The translations under genes were made by a program, and so were the position numbers. Shown one piece after another: positions 50,155 to 59,686 of a stretch of DNA of 64,000 nt. The stretch's first letter is position 1. Every line of letters starts with the position of its first letter. The stretch comes from [Empedobacter] haloabium. Lineage in GTDB: Bacteria; Pseudomonadota; Gammaproteobacteria; Burkholderiales; Burkholderiaceae_D. The stretch is taken from the NCBI GenBank assembly GCA_008011715.2, contig CP136508.1, positions 2,294,001-2,358,000 of the forward strand, read 5' to 3'. Under the pieces are notes generated by a model. It had not been told where the DNA came from and did not search any database. It saw nothing but the letters and a program-made list of their open reading frames with translations.

Positions 50155-50369
50155 TGCCAGCGGCAGCAGGCCGAGTCCCGTCAGGAGGATCAGCAGCGTG
50201 CGCAGTGCAATGGCTGTCTCTTATGAACGGCCGGCGAGGGCGCATGGGTGTCCTGTCGAAAAACCCATTATACGGGCTCGGCGTGCCCATGGATGGGACA
50301 GCGGCCAGGCGAGCGCCGCCGCGGCCGCCGCTGTGGCAAAAACGTAATTCGACCGTGACGGAGGCACCG

Positions 50370-50978
50370 ATGCATATCGCCTTGCTGGGGGATTCGGTAT
50401 TCGACAATGCCGCCTACGTGGCGCCGGGAATGGACGTGGCGGCGGCGCTGCGACGGCGGGCGCCTGGCTGGCGCGTGACCCTGCTGGCGCGCGACGGTGC
50501 CGTGCTGGCTGGCGTGCCGGCCCAGCTGGAGCGCCTGCGCGCGCTCGAGACGGTGCCCGACGAGCTGGTCGTCAGTTGCGGCGGCAACGACATCCTCGGC
50601 CTGCAGGCCTTGCTGCACGGCCCGGCCGGCACGCTGCTGGCGGCACTGGAGCAGCTGGCCGCCTGGCGCGACGATTTCCGGGTCCGCTACGCCGGCATGC
50701 TGGAGGCGCTGCTGGCCACCCGCCTGCCCGCCACGGTCTGCACGATCTACGACGCGGTGCCGGGCCTGAACCCGGCGCTGCGCTGCGCCGTCGGCATCTT
50801 CGACGACGTCATCGCTTTCGAGGCCGGACGGCGCGGCGTGCGCGTGCTGGAGTTGCGGGCCGTCTGTACCGGGCCCGCCCACTACTCGGCCCGCTCGCCG
50901 ATCGAGCCCTCGGCCGAGGGCGGCGACCGGATCGCCGCCGCCATCGCCGGCCTGGTGGGCATGCCACGGATACAATAA
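50370..50978 (+). CDS. SGNH/GDSL hydrolase family protein
   Basis: ATG 50370 has GGAGG five bases upstream. The 202-residue protein starts MHIALLGDSVFDN (block I, nucleophile Ser9), has GGNDILGL (block III, near residue 72) and ends with SPIEPSAEGGDRIAAAI where the usual DxxHP block V would be, but without the catalytic His. It may be a divergent or impaired esterase. There is no signal peptide. It is 6 bases upstream of the RNase Z gene and probably co-transcribed. The region 50155-50369 between it and the divergent kinase holds their promoters. Confidence 0.8.
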   Translation: MHIALLGDSVFDNAAYVAPGMDVAAALRRRAPGWRVTLLARDGAVLAGVPAQLERLRALETVPDELVVSCGGNDILGLQALLHGPAGTLLAALEQLAAWRDDFRVRYAGMLEALLATRLPATVCTIYDAVPGLNPALRCAVGIFDDVIAFEAGRRGVRVLELRAVCTGPAHYSARSPIEPSAEGGDRIAAAIAGLVGMPRIQ

Positions 50979-50984
50979 GCGCCC

Positions 50985-51956
50985 ATGGAACTACAATTTC
51001 TCGGCACTTCTTCCGGCACCCCCAGCAAGACGCGCAACGTGGCCGGCCTCGCGCTGCGCCTGGACGGCGGTGGCTGGGTCCTGGTCGACTGCGGCGAAGG
51101 CACGCAGCACCGCATCCTGCACACCACGCTGTCGCTGCACGCGTTGCAGGCGATCTGCATCACCCACCTGCATGGCGACCACTGCTACGGCCTGCCCGGC
51201 CTGCTGGCCAGCGCCGGCATGGGCAACCGTGTCGAGCCGCTGCTGTTGATCGGCCCGGCCGGGCTGCGCGACTACGTGGCCGGGGTGATGGCGACGACGG
51301 AGCTGCGCCTGCCGTTCGAGCTGCGCTTTGTCGACGTGACCGCGCTGGCGGCGATGGCGCCGCTGCCGGCCCTGGAGATCGCCGCGGTGCCGCTGTCGCA
51401 CCGGCTACCGTCATGGGCCTACCGTTTCGCCGAGCGCGGGGTCGAGCGGCGGCTGGACGGCGCCAGGCTGGCCGCGGCCGGCGTGCCGCCCGGCCCAAGC
51501 TGGGGCCAGCTGCAACAGGGGCGCACGGTCACGCTGGCGGACGGCCGCGTGCTGCACGGCGCCGATTACCTGCTGCCGGCGCGGCGACCGCGCGTGGTCG
51601 TGGTGGCGGGCGACAACGACTGCCCGGAGCTGCTGCGCGACGCGGTGCGCGACGCCCACGTGCTGGTGCACGAGGCCACCTACACGCAGGCCGTGCTGGA
51701 CAAGGTAGGGCCAGGGCCGCAGCACAGCTGCGCGCGCATGGTGGCGCGATTCGCCGCGGCGGCCGGCCTGCCGCAACTGGTGCTGACGCACTTCAGCCCG
51801 CGCTACCTGGACGTGCCCCGCCCGGGCCTGCCGGCGATCGCGGACCTGGAGGCGGAAGCGCGCGCCAGCTACGGCGGCGCGCTGTTCATGGCGGCCGACC
51901 TGGCCCGTTACCGGCTGGACCGGCAGGGCACGCTGGCGCCGGTCCATCAGGCATAA
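50985..51956 (+). CDS. rnz: ribonuclease Z-like metallo-hydrolase
   Basis: A 323-residue metallo-beta-lactamase-fold nuclease. It begins MELQFLGTSSGTPSKTRN with VDCGEGTQH, the metal motif THLHGDH (near residue 63), PLSHRLPSWAYRF, GDNDCPEL, LVHEATY and LTHFSPRY, all diagnostic of RNase Z/ElaC rather than other MBL-fold enzymes. It processes tRNA 3' ends in the cytoplasm. The start codon ATG 50985 is six bases after the hydrolase stop. The product is close to the usual ~305-residue length. Confidence 0.93.
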   Translation: MELQFLGTSSGTPSKTRNVAGLALRLDGGGWVLVDCGEGTQHRILHTTLSLHALQAICITHLHGDHCYGLPGLLASAGMGNRVEPLLLIGPAGLRDYVAGVMATTELRLPFELRFVDVTALAAMAPLPALEIAAVPLSHRLPSWAYRFAERGVERRLDGARLAAAGVPPGPSWGQLQQGRTVTLADGRVLHGADYLLPARRPRVVVVAGDNDCPELLRDAVRDAHVLVHEATYTQAVLDKVGPGPQHSCARMVARFAAAAGLPQLVLTHFSPRYLDVPRPGLPAIADLEAEARASYGGALFMAADLARYRLDRQGTLAPVHQA

Positions 51957-51994
51957 TGCGCGGGCGTGCCCGTGCCGTGCAACCAGTGAAAGCC

Positions 51995-53008
51995 ATGTCC
52001 AACGACAGAAAAGAAGAACTCAGCAACATAGCTTCCTACATCCTGATCGCGCTGTTTCTGTTCATCGCGCTGCTGAAAGGCCTGCTGGGCGCCCTGTTCG
52101 CCGGCCTGCTGATGTACTCCCTGATCCACGTGATCGCGCCCACCCTGGGCCGCCGCATCAGCGACGCGCGCGCCCGCACGATCGCGGCCGCGGCCATCGG
52201 CACGATCCTGATCGTGCTGGTCGGCCTGGCGATCTGGGGCCTGGTAACGCTGTTCAAGATCGACGCCAACAGCCTGACCAACGCCTTCCGCAAGCTGGCC
52301 GACGTGATCGACGCCTCGCGCGACCAGATTCCGCCGTGGCTGAGCGCGCGCCTGCCGGTCGGGGCGGAGGGATTGCGCGAGACGGTGACGACATGGCTGC
52401 GCGAGCATGCCGCCGTGGCCCAGGCGTTCGGCGCCGAGGCGGGCAAGGCCCTGACGCGCATCCTGATCGGCATGATCATCGGCCTGATGGCATCGCTGCG
52501 CGACACGGTGCCGCCGGGACCGCGCCGGCCGCTCGCCGCGGCGATGGTGCAGCGCCTGACCTTGCTAGCCGACTCGTTCCGCAACATCGTGTTCGCGCAG
52601 GTGTGGATCTCCGGGATCAACACCGTGATCACCGGCATCTTCGTGTTCGTCGTGCTGCCGCTGGCCGGCGTGACCTTGCCGCTGTCGAAGACCGTGGTGG
52701 CCGTGACGTTCATCGCCGGCCTGCTGCCGGTCATCGGCAACCTGATCTCGAACACGGTCATGGTGGTGGTGGGGCTGTCGTATTCGCTCAACGTGGCGGT
52801 GGCGGGGCTGGCGTTCCTGGTCGTCGTGCACAAGCTGGAGTACTTCCTCAACGCCCGCATCATCGGCTCGCACATCAACGCGCGCGCCTGGGAGCTGCTG
52901 ACGGCGATGCTGGTGGGCGAGACCTTGTTCGGCATCGCCGGGGTGATCGCCGCGCCGGTGTTCTATGCGTATGCGAAGAAGGAGCTGGCGGCGCGGGAGT
53001 TGATTTGA
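51995..53008 (+). CDS. AI-2E family permease
   Basis: A 337-residue PerM/AI-2E family membrane protein, close to the standard length, with hydrophobic pairs at residues about 13-50, 65-85 and 145-160, and a C-terminal cluster (about 200-330). Family landmarks are VTFIAGLLPVIGNLISN and EYFLNARIIGSHINARAW. ATG 51995 is chosen; an in-frame ATG at 51956 would add 13 basic residues. It shares the family with 40807 but lacks that protein's tail. Two such permeases within 12 kb are probably unrelated in role. Confidence 0.86.
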   Translation: MSNDRKEELSNIASYILIALFLFIALLKGLLGALFAGLLMYSLIHVIAPTLGRRISDARARTIAAAAIGTILIVLVGLAIWGLVTLFKIDANSLTNAFRKLADVIDASRDQIPPWLSARLPVGAEGLRETVTTWLREHAAVAQAFGAEAGKALTRILIGMIIGLMASLRDTVPPGPRRPLAAAMVQRLTLLADSFRNIVFAQVWISGINTVITGIFVFVVLPLAGVTLPLSKTVVAVTFIAGLLPVIGNLISNTVMVVVGLSYSLNVAVAGLAFLVVVHKLEYFLNARIIGSHINARAWELLTAMLVGETLFGIAGVIAAPVFYAYAKKELAARELI

Positions 53009-53012
53009 GGCT

Positions 53013-53106
53013 GGGGTCTGTCCCTTCAGGGACTGACCCCGAAGTTGTTCGAATCCGTCGAAACGCTGCCTGAGTTCGGGGTCGGTCCCCTGCGGGGACG
53101 GATCCC
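53013..53106. repeat. pair of GGGGTC palindromic repeats
   Basis: Two hairpin-forming elements lie between the AI-2E stop and the lyase-like gene. The first is GGGGTCTGTCCC (53013-53024) facing GGGACTGACCCC (53029-53040); the second is GGGGTCGGTCCCC (53078-53090) facing GGGGACGGATCCC (53094-53106). The same core recurs at 58812. They look like a dispersed REP-like family and also sit where two genes converge, so they may help end transcription. Confidence 0.6.
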
Positions 53107-53111
53107 AACCG

Positions 53112-56100
53112 CTACAGCCGGTAAATCACGAAATCCGTGACCCGCTGGCGCGACTTGGTGGTGCGCAGCGCGAACCAGCCCGATTCGGCCACCGCGCCGG
53201 CGGCGCCGAAGAACTGCACGCCGTCCACGTACACCCGCGTCCCCGCGCCATCGACGACGATGCGGATGCGGTACGGCCGGTTCGGCCGCAGCAGGTACGG
53301 TGCGGCCGTGTATTCCTGCAGCAGTTGGCGCGTGCCGCTGCCGTCCAGGCGCCGGAAGCGCGTGGTCGTGTTGCCGTTGCCGCCGATGCCGGCGTAGTAC
53401 ATCGGCACGCGGTCGTAATCGGCCAGCCTGCCGGACAGCGCCCGGCCACCGGTCTGCGCCTGCCAGAACATGTTCAGGTCCGACACGCGGTCGTGCGGCC
53501 CGCCGTCCTCCAGCACCGTGCGCGTAAACGCGATCTCGTAGTGCCCGTGCAGCGGCTGCGCCAGCCACACCGTCAGCCCCGCCGTGGCGGCCAGCTCCAG
53601 CGCCCCGTCCCGTACCACCGCCGCGGCCTGCGGCGGGTCGCTTTCCGCCTCGACGCGCCAGCGGCGCGGGTCCAGGCGGGCAAAGTCGTCGCGCAGCAGC
53701 ACCGGCCCGGGCGGCCGCGCCAGCGGCTCGAGCGCCAGCAGGCCCATTGCCCCCAGGCCCCACTGGGCGGCGGCGTTGGTGGAGATGCCGGGCGCTTCGT
53801 CCACGTCCGCCAGCACGGCGGGCGCGCGCACGCGCCGCACCGCGAAGTCGCTGTCGACGAGGCCCGCCTTGCCGGCATCGAACTGGCGCCAGGCCTGCGC
53901 CATCAGGGCGGGATCGCGCGCCAGCGCGGCCGCGTAGCCCAGCAGGCGCGCATGGCCCTGGCTCAGATTGAGCTTGCCGAGGTCCTGGCCCAGTGCCGCG
54001 CGTTGCTGCCCGGGCGTGGCGTTGTACAGGCGGCAGTAGTCCAGCCAGGCGGCGCGAAATGCCGGCTCGGGCAGATTGCGCAGCAGCTCGGCGCAGATTT
54101 CCGTCAGGCCGAACACGGCCGACAGGTGCGACACCGACAGCCGGCCAGCCGTCTCGCGCAGGAAGGCGCCGGTGTCCAGGTTCATCACGGCGCCGCCGGT
54201 AAAGAAGCCGTGCGGCTGGGCCGCGATCGAGGCCATGCCGGCCAGCAGCCGGTCGCGCAGCGCCGGCTCGCCGTGGCGTTCCCAGGCGATGAACCAGGCC
54301 GAGGCGATGGCACCCCAGTCGGTGCCGAACGACACGCTGGCATGGCCAGCTTGCGTGGCCGCGACCTGGCCGACCTTGCGGCCCGGGACCACGTCGCGCA
54401 GGCGGCGCACGGCCTCGACCTGCTCGTCCAGCAGGTCGCCGATGCGCTCGTCCGCCGCCAGGTAATACAGGAAGCGCCGGTTCAGCGCCGTCGAGATGCG
54501 CAGCTGCTTGGCGCTGTCGCCCCAGTGCTGCACGCCGTGGCGCGTGCCGAGCGGGGCGAAACGGCCGATGTGGTACACGTCCACCTCGCCGGTGTGGCGC
54601 GTCATCGCCTCGGCCAGGCGGGAAGGCGTCGGCGCGGCCGGAGTGCAGGAAGTAATGCCACAGCCAGATGTCGGTGCTCAGTTCCGAATTGTCCCAGGCG
54701 TAGCCGCCCACGTCGTAGCGCCACATGTGGCGCGGCGCATCGTAGGTGTGCATCACGTCGCCGTAGTCCCAGAAGCCGTACCAGCGGCGCTGCTCGACCT
54801 GGTCGCGGTAGAACTCGAACAGGCCCGCCAGGCGCGCCTGCAACCGGCTGGTGCGGGCGTCGCCAGCGGCGGCCGCTGGCGCCCAATACGGACCGAACGC
54901 CTCGGCCGCATGCAGCCGTGCCGGCGGCGGCACCAGCCGGGGTGGCGCCTCGATGCGGGCGGCGATGTGTATAAGCGGCCAGCTGTACATCGTCCGGTGT
55001 GGCCGGCAGCAGCTGCAGTTCCAGTTCGCTGGTGCGGGCAATGCCGTGCGGCGTGCCGAAGCCCGGTTCGTAGTCCTCGTACGTGATGTCGAGCCCGGCG
55101 CGCTGGCTGGCATGGTTGTCCTGGCCCAGGCCGTCGTGGTAGAAGCGCAGGTCCAACGGCGGCGCCTGCGGCGCCCACAGCCACAGCGTGACGCTGGCCG
55201 CATCGGTGGCGGCACCGGCGATGTCGATCTGGCCCGGGTAGCTTTGCCAGAAGTGCCGGATGCCGAACGCGACGCCGCCGGAGCGGCCGCCCAGGTAGCC
55301 GGTGCCAGCGGCGCGGGTGCCGCTGGCGGCGTGCACCCAGCCGTGTCCGGGCGCCGTGCGCTTGTCGATCGAGAAGCCGTCCGCACTGGACTGCAGCAGG
55401 CGGTAGTCGCCGAATGCCGGGACATAGCGCAGGCCGGTGGACAGCGGCGCCGGCAGGTCGGCGGCGGGCGGCAGCGGCTGGCCGGCGCGCTGCGCGGAGG
55501 TCAGCGCGGCGCCCGGGTCGCGCCGCAGGCCCGTCACGCCGCGCACGCTCTCGGCAAACACGCCGCCGTTGGCCCCGACGAAGCGCACGTAGCGTTCGTG
55601 CGGCGCGCCGTCCAGGGCCGCACCGAAGCGCAGGCCGACGCCGCGCACGAACTGGTGCGCCGGTTCGATGTCCACGACCAGCGTATGCAGGATGCGCACG
55701 CTGTCCGCGCCGCGATGGAAGTACAGGCGCACGATGAACGGCAGCAGCGTGGCACCGTCGGCATGGCGATGGGTGCCGGTGGCTTTCAGCACGGCGCGCA
55801 CCGGACCGTCCTGCTCGACCTCGACGCGCTCGATCTCGCCGCGGTAGCGCCGCCGCGTGGGCGTGCCGCTCTCGTCGTCGCTGGCATCGTCGGCCAGTAC
55901 CACCAGTTCGCCGTCGCGCAGGACGGGGCGCTGCGCCAGCGCCAGGCTGGCGAACAGGCGGCCGCCCTGGCGTGGCAGGCGGCATTGCAGCGCGCCCGTA
56001 TCCACCACGATGTCGTCCGCCTCTTGCGTCGTCATGCCGGGTGCCGCCGGCGCGGCAGGTCCGGACACGGGTTCCAGCGCATAAGCCGGCTGCAGGGCGG

Positions 56101-56431
56101 CGCCGGGGCCCAGCGCGTGCGCGCTCCACTTGACGGAGCCGTCCGGCCAGTGCGCCAGCGGCCACGATTGCAGCGCCGGCGCGCCGCTGCCGGCCAGCCG
56201 GAAACCGCTACCCCGCGGCACGTGGCCCTGCGGCCACGGTACGCCCCAGGCAGTGCCGGCGAAACTGGCCGGCGGCGTGCCGTCCAGCCAGCGCAGCGGC
56301 GTTTCCAGTGCGGCCGGAGCGCCGCCGCGCGGGGCCGCGCGCGCGTGGGCCGGCAGCACCGGCGCCGCGGCCAGCAAGCCGGCCAGTTTCAGGATGCTGC
56401 GTCGCCGCGCGTTCGTCGTCTTCAATGCCAC
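53112..56431 (-). pseudogene. exo-rhamnogalacturonan-lyase-like gene with two frameshifts
   Basis: Translation starts at GTG 56431 (GGGAGA just upstream) with a twin-arginine-type signal (RRRSILKLAG). The first frame gives a PcRGLX-type barrel-like start (LRWLDGTPPASFAG) up to about base 54970 (AAYT). The next frame carries on with HIAARIEAPPRLV and WYGFWDYGDVMHTYDAPRHM to about 54622. The third frame continues RLAEAMTRHTGEVDVYHIGR to the stop at 53112, ending in a beta-rich DUF6250-like domain. Each junction needs one base skipped (near 54966-54972 and in the GGG at 54620-54622). The corrected length is 3318 bases, exactly 1105 residues plus stop, which is full length for the family. Such enzymes cleave rhamnogalacturonan-type polymers outside the cytoplasm. 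Its start lies eight bases after the TonB-receptor stop, so the two are one operon. Confidence 0.75.
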
Positions 56432-56439
56432 GTCTCCCG

Positions 56440-58716
56440 TCAGTAGTTGTAGGCGAGGGTCGCACCCACCGTGCGCGGCTCGCCGCGCCAGCCGGCCACG
56501 GAGCCGTAGTCGCCATTGACCAGCCGGCGCCAGTAGGCCCGGTCGAAGGCATTGTTGACCCACACGGTGGCGCTCCAATCGCCGTGCGCCAGCCGGCCAC
56601 CGGTGCCCGCCGTGAACGACGCCAGGCCGTAGCCGGGCAGGCGCGTGAACGCGGAGTTGTCGACGGTGCCGTAGGTCCAGCTGCGGTACGCATAACGGGC
56701 ACTGACGAATGAACGCAGGCCGCCGGCAGCGGTCCAGCTGTAGCGCGCGCTGGCATTGTAAGTCAGCCGGGGAGCGTTAAATACTCGTTCTCCTGAGAGA
56801 TTGCAGGAGGGCGGCGGCTTCGGTGCCAGCGTCACCTCGGGCGCGCAGCGCGCGTGCGCGTAATCGGTGTAGTAGGCGTCGTTGTAGACCGCGCCGGCGT
56901 CGATCTCCCAGGCGCGCGTGGGCGCCAGCCGGATGCTGGCCTCGACGCCGCGCGCGCGAAACGAACCCGCGTTCATCAGGTAGACCTGCTGGTCCTCGGG
57001 GTCGTAGCCCTGGGTCTGGAAGTCGCCGACCGCTGTCAGGAACACGTCGCCCTGCAGTGCCACGTGCCCGCCGGCCAGCGTCGCGCTGGCGCCGATCTCG
57101 CCCGAGCGGGTGCGCTCCGGCTTGACGAACAGCGAATCGATGCCGGCCTGGCGGGCGGCGCCGGCCGAGATGTTCAGGCCACCGGACTTCTCGCCGTACG
57201 AGACCGCCGCGTACGTGCGCCATTGCGCCGAGGGGCGCCATGTCGCGACCAGCGTGCCGGAAGGCAGCGTGTGATTCTCGGTCAGGTGGCCCGTATTGAA
57301 CGGCACCCGGTTGTAGCGCACGAAGCTGCCGCTCTTTTCCTGCACATTGGCGCGCGCGCCGGCCATGATGTCCAGCCGTGGCGTGACGTGCCAGGTACCC
57401 TGGGCGAACGGCGACAGCATGCGGTCGCGCAGCGTGCCCAGGCGGATCACGTCCAGCCCGCGGTAGCTGGCGCTGTCCAGGAACAGGCCGGGCAGGGCGG
57501 TGGCCGCATAGCGGGTGTGCGCCACCGTTTCCATGTGCTGCCCCAGGTATGTCAGGCCGAGCGCGTAAGCGACAATACCGCCGGCCGGCGAGTCGAGCCG
57601 CAGCTCCTGCGACCAGCTGCGGTCGCGGACGGCGGTGCCGGTGTCGGCGTAGATGCGTACCGACAGGCCGTCAGCCATCGACGGCTGCGAGCGGTAATAG
57701 CGGTACGACGTGACGGAACGCAGCTTGTAGCCGCCGCCGACCAGCCAGTCGGCCTGCGCCGACAGGCCGCCTTGCACGATATGGATGCGATTCTCGTCGT
57801 CCAGGTCAACGTCCGGGCCGAACACGACATTGCCGCCGACCGCCGCCACGTGGGCCAGGTAGTTGTCCTTGCCGTCGAACGCATGGGTGGCCACCAGCAC
57901 CGGTGTCGGCGTGTTGTTGCTGTTGTTGTAGTCGGCCGACAGGCGCAACGCGAAGTCATCACGCTGCTTGAACAGCAACTGGCCCCGGCCGCCCGTCGCC
58001 GTGCCGCCATTCAGGCGGTGCCCGGTGCGCAGGTTGGTGACAGCGCCGTCGTTGCCGCTGCGGACCAGGTTCAGTCGCCCGGCCACGCTGGCGCCGAGCG
58101 GGCCGGACAGCATCGCGTTGACGCGCTGGTAGCCACGCTGGCCGGCCGCCCAGGTGACGCTGGCCTCCGGCGTGAACGAGGGCGGGCGGGTATGGATGTC
58201 CAGCACGCCGCCGGTGGCGTTGGCGCCGAACATCGTGCCCTGGGCGCCGGACAGCACCTCGATCCAGTCGACGTCGCCCAGGCCGTTGGCCAGCATGCCG
58301 GGGCGCGCCAGGTAGACGTTGTCGAGGTAGACGGCGACGGAGCTGGGCATGCCGATATTGGCGTCGCCGCTGGCCTGCCCGCCGCCATCGCCCACACCGC
58401 GGATGCTGATCTGCATGTCCGACGGGTCGGTGCTCTGGATGTGGATGCCGGGCACCAGCTGCTGCAGTTCCTCCAGCGTGCCCACGTTGTTGCGTTGCAG
58501 CTCGTTACCGTCGACGCGGTAGGCCGACGTGGGCGTGCGTTGCGGGTCGGTCGGCTCGGCGGCGCGCCCCTGGCGCACACCGTTGACGGTGACGGTGGCG
58601 ATCGCCACCTGCGACGCCTGCGCGGCGGCGAGGTCCTGCGCCGGCGCGCTGGCCGCCGCGGTCAGGGAGAGGAAGGGCAGGGCGGCCCGTACGGCCAGGG
58701 ATGTCGTCGTATGCAA
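56440..58716 (-). CDS. TonB-dependent receptor (glycan uptake likely)
   Basis: A 758-residue outer-membrane receptor beginning at TTG 58716 with a GAGG site six bases upstream; no ATG is available. It has a signal peptide (LAVRAALPFLSLTAAASAPA), a plug domain (residues about 55-180, with LQQLVPGIHIQ, ISIRGVG and GTMFGANATGGVLDIHT), and a beta-barrel ending in the aromatic AYNY. The plug lacks a canonical TonB box that I can point to with certainty. It is followed directly by the lyase-like gene and preceded by an ECF sigma factor, a layout typical of polysaccharide-utilisation transport. The specific substrate is inference from the lyase neighbour. Confidence 0.9.
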   Translation of the reverse strand: MHTTTSLAVRAALPFLSLTAAASAPAQDLAAAQASQVAIATVTVNGVRQGRAAEPTDPQRTPTSAYRVDGNELQRNNVGTLEELQQLVPGIHIQSTDPSDMQISIRGVGDGGGQASGDANIGMPSSVAVYLDNVYLARPGMLANGLGDVDWIEVLSGAQGTMFGANATGGVLDIHTRPPSFTPEASVTWAAGQRGYQRVNAMLSGPLGASVAGRLNLVRSGNDGAVTNLRTGHRLNGGTATGGRGQLLFKQRDDFALRLSADYNNSNNTPTPVLVATHAFDGKDNYLAHVAAVGGNVVFGPDVDLDDENRIHIVQGGLSAQADWLVGGGYKLRSVTSYRYYRSQPSMADGLSVRIYADTGTAVRDRSWSQELRLDSPAGGIVAYALGLTYLGQHMETVAHTRYAATALPGLFLDSASYRGLDVIRLGTLRDRMLSPFAQGTWHVTPRLDIMAGARANVQEKSGSFVRYNRVPFNTGHLTENHTLPSGTLVATWRPSAQWRTYAAVSYGEKSGGLNISAGAARQAGIDSLFVKPERTRSGEIGASATLAGGHVALQGDVFLTAVGDFQTQGYDPEDQQVYLMNAGSFRARGVEASIRLAPTRAWEIDAGAVYNDAYYTDYAHARCAPEVTLAPKPPPSCNLSGERVFNAPRLTYNASARYSWTAAGGLRSFVSARYAYRSWTYGTVDNSAFTRLPGYGLASFTAGTGGRLAHGDWSATVWVNNAFDRAYWRRLVNGDYGSVAGWRGEPRTVGATLAYNY

Positions 58717-58795
58717 TCGTAGCCTCGTGTCGTGATGTCGATACAGGCCATGTGCAACGAGAATGGCCGAGCGTCAGCGCCGGCTTCGGATTTTT

Positions 58796-58840
58796 TTGTT
58801 GCCTGAAAAATGGGGTCTGTCCCCATTTTTCAGGCAACAA
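58796..58840. repeat. 45-base perfect palindrome overlapping the sigma-factor stop
   Basis: Arms of 20 bases (58796-58815 and 58821-58840) are perfectly complementary around a five-base loop TCTGT. The inner part carries GGGG-loop-CCCC followed by ATTTTT in both directions, so it can act as an intrinsic terminator either way. The right arm includes the last codons and stop of the ECF sigma gene. The core GGGGTCTGTCCCC is shared with the repeats at 53013-53106. Confidence 0.75.
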
Positions 58841-59333
58841 GGCAGGCGGTCCGTGCCTGCGCCACGTACTTGCGCACCATGCTGGCGGAGACGCCCAGCC
58901 GTGCGGCGATGTCGGCGTAGGCCAGTTCGTCGTACTGGCTCAGGAGGAACGCGGTGCGCACACGCGGGCCGAGCCGGTTCAGCGCGGCGTCGATGCGGGC
59001 GACCTCCTCGACGCCCAGGCAGACGTCCTGTGCCGATGGCGCGTGGCATTCGGGGCGTTGCGCCAGCTCGGCCAGGTGGGCGCGTTCCAGGTCGCGCCGG
59101 CGCCACAGCTCGAACGTGAGGCGGCGCGCGATGGTCGTCAACAGCGCGCGCGGCTGGCGCACCTGGCTGACGTCGTCCAGCGCGACCAGCTCCGTAAAGG
59201 CCGATGCGGCCAGGTCCTCGGCGTCGTGGCGCGAGCCGGTCAGGCGGTGCATGCTGGCGGTCAGCCAGCCGTAGCTGTGGCGGAATTCATGATGCAGGAA
59301 TTGCTGGCGAAGTAGCGTTGGGGCGAGAGTCAT
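58830..59333 (-). CDS. ECF-type RNA polymerase sigma factor (FecI-like)
   Basis: A 167-residue sigma-70-family factor. Region 2 covers about residues 10-75 (HRLTGSRHDAEDLAASAF) and region 4 about 110-160 (ALNRLGPRVRTAFLLSQYDE, then YADIAARLGVSASMVRKYVA, the helix-turn-helix). This is the size and layout of FecI-like factors that drive TonB-receptor genes. It lies upstream of and in the same direction as the receptor at 56440, but no FecR-type anti-sigma gene is adjacent. The start at ATG 59333 is the first in frame; only a weak ribosome site is seen. Confidence 0.88.
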   Translation of the reverse strand: MTLAPTLLRQQFLHHEFRHSYGWLTASMHRLTGSRHDAEDLAASAFTELVALDDVSQVRQPRALLTTIARRLTFELWRRRDLERAHLAELAQRPECHAPSAQDVCLGVEEVARIDAALNRLGPRVRTAFLLSQYDELAYADIAARLGVSASMVRKYVAQARTACLVA

Positions 59334-59686
59334 CGTGCGTGCTGGTCATGCGGCTGGGTGCGCCCCACGCGACAGGAGAGAACACGCGGGGCGCTGCGGC
59401 CCGGCTGGCCGTATGGTCAATATAGACAGCACGGCCGCGGAAGAAAACAAAGCATTTCGACTATGCTTCGTCGGATTTCTCAGCCTGGGCCAATTGTGAA
59501 ATCGCAGACAACGTTGCACGGTGCCGTGCCCGGCAAATCCGCTGCCGGGGCGGCTCGCACGGCCATCGTTGTTAAATAACACTGGATGTTGCCGTACGGA
59601 ATTGTTATACTGGCCCCCCACTTTCGCATCGGGAGGCGCGCACCGGCCTGCCGTTCGATGCCAACGCCAACCCCGGATGTCCTGCC
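59334..59686. other. divergent promoter region between sigma factor and TonB receptor
   Basis: No gene is seen. The left part should hold the promoter of the ECF sigma gene (a TATATT box on the minus strand lies near 59416-59424). The right part holds a better candidate for the receptor at 59603-59611. Short open frames here overlap each other on both strands and look random. Confidence 0.5.
59603..59611 (+). promoter_or_regulatory. candidate extended -10 promoter of the TonB receptor operon
   Basis: TGT-TATACT matches the extended -10 pattern (TGn followed by a near-consensus -10 hexamer). The -35 position (about 59583-59588, TGGATG) is poor, which is normal for extended -10 promoters. Transcription would start near 59618, leaving a ~70-base leader before ATG 59687. 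Confidence 0.45.
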
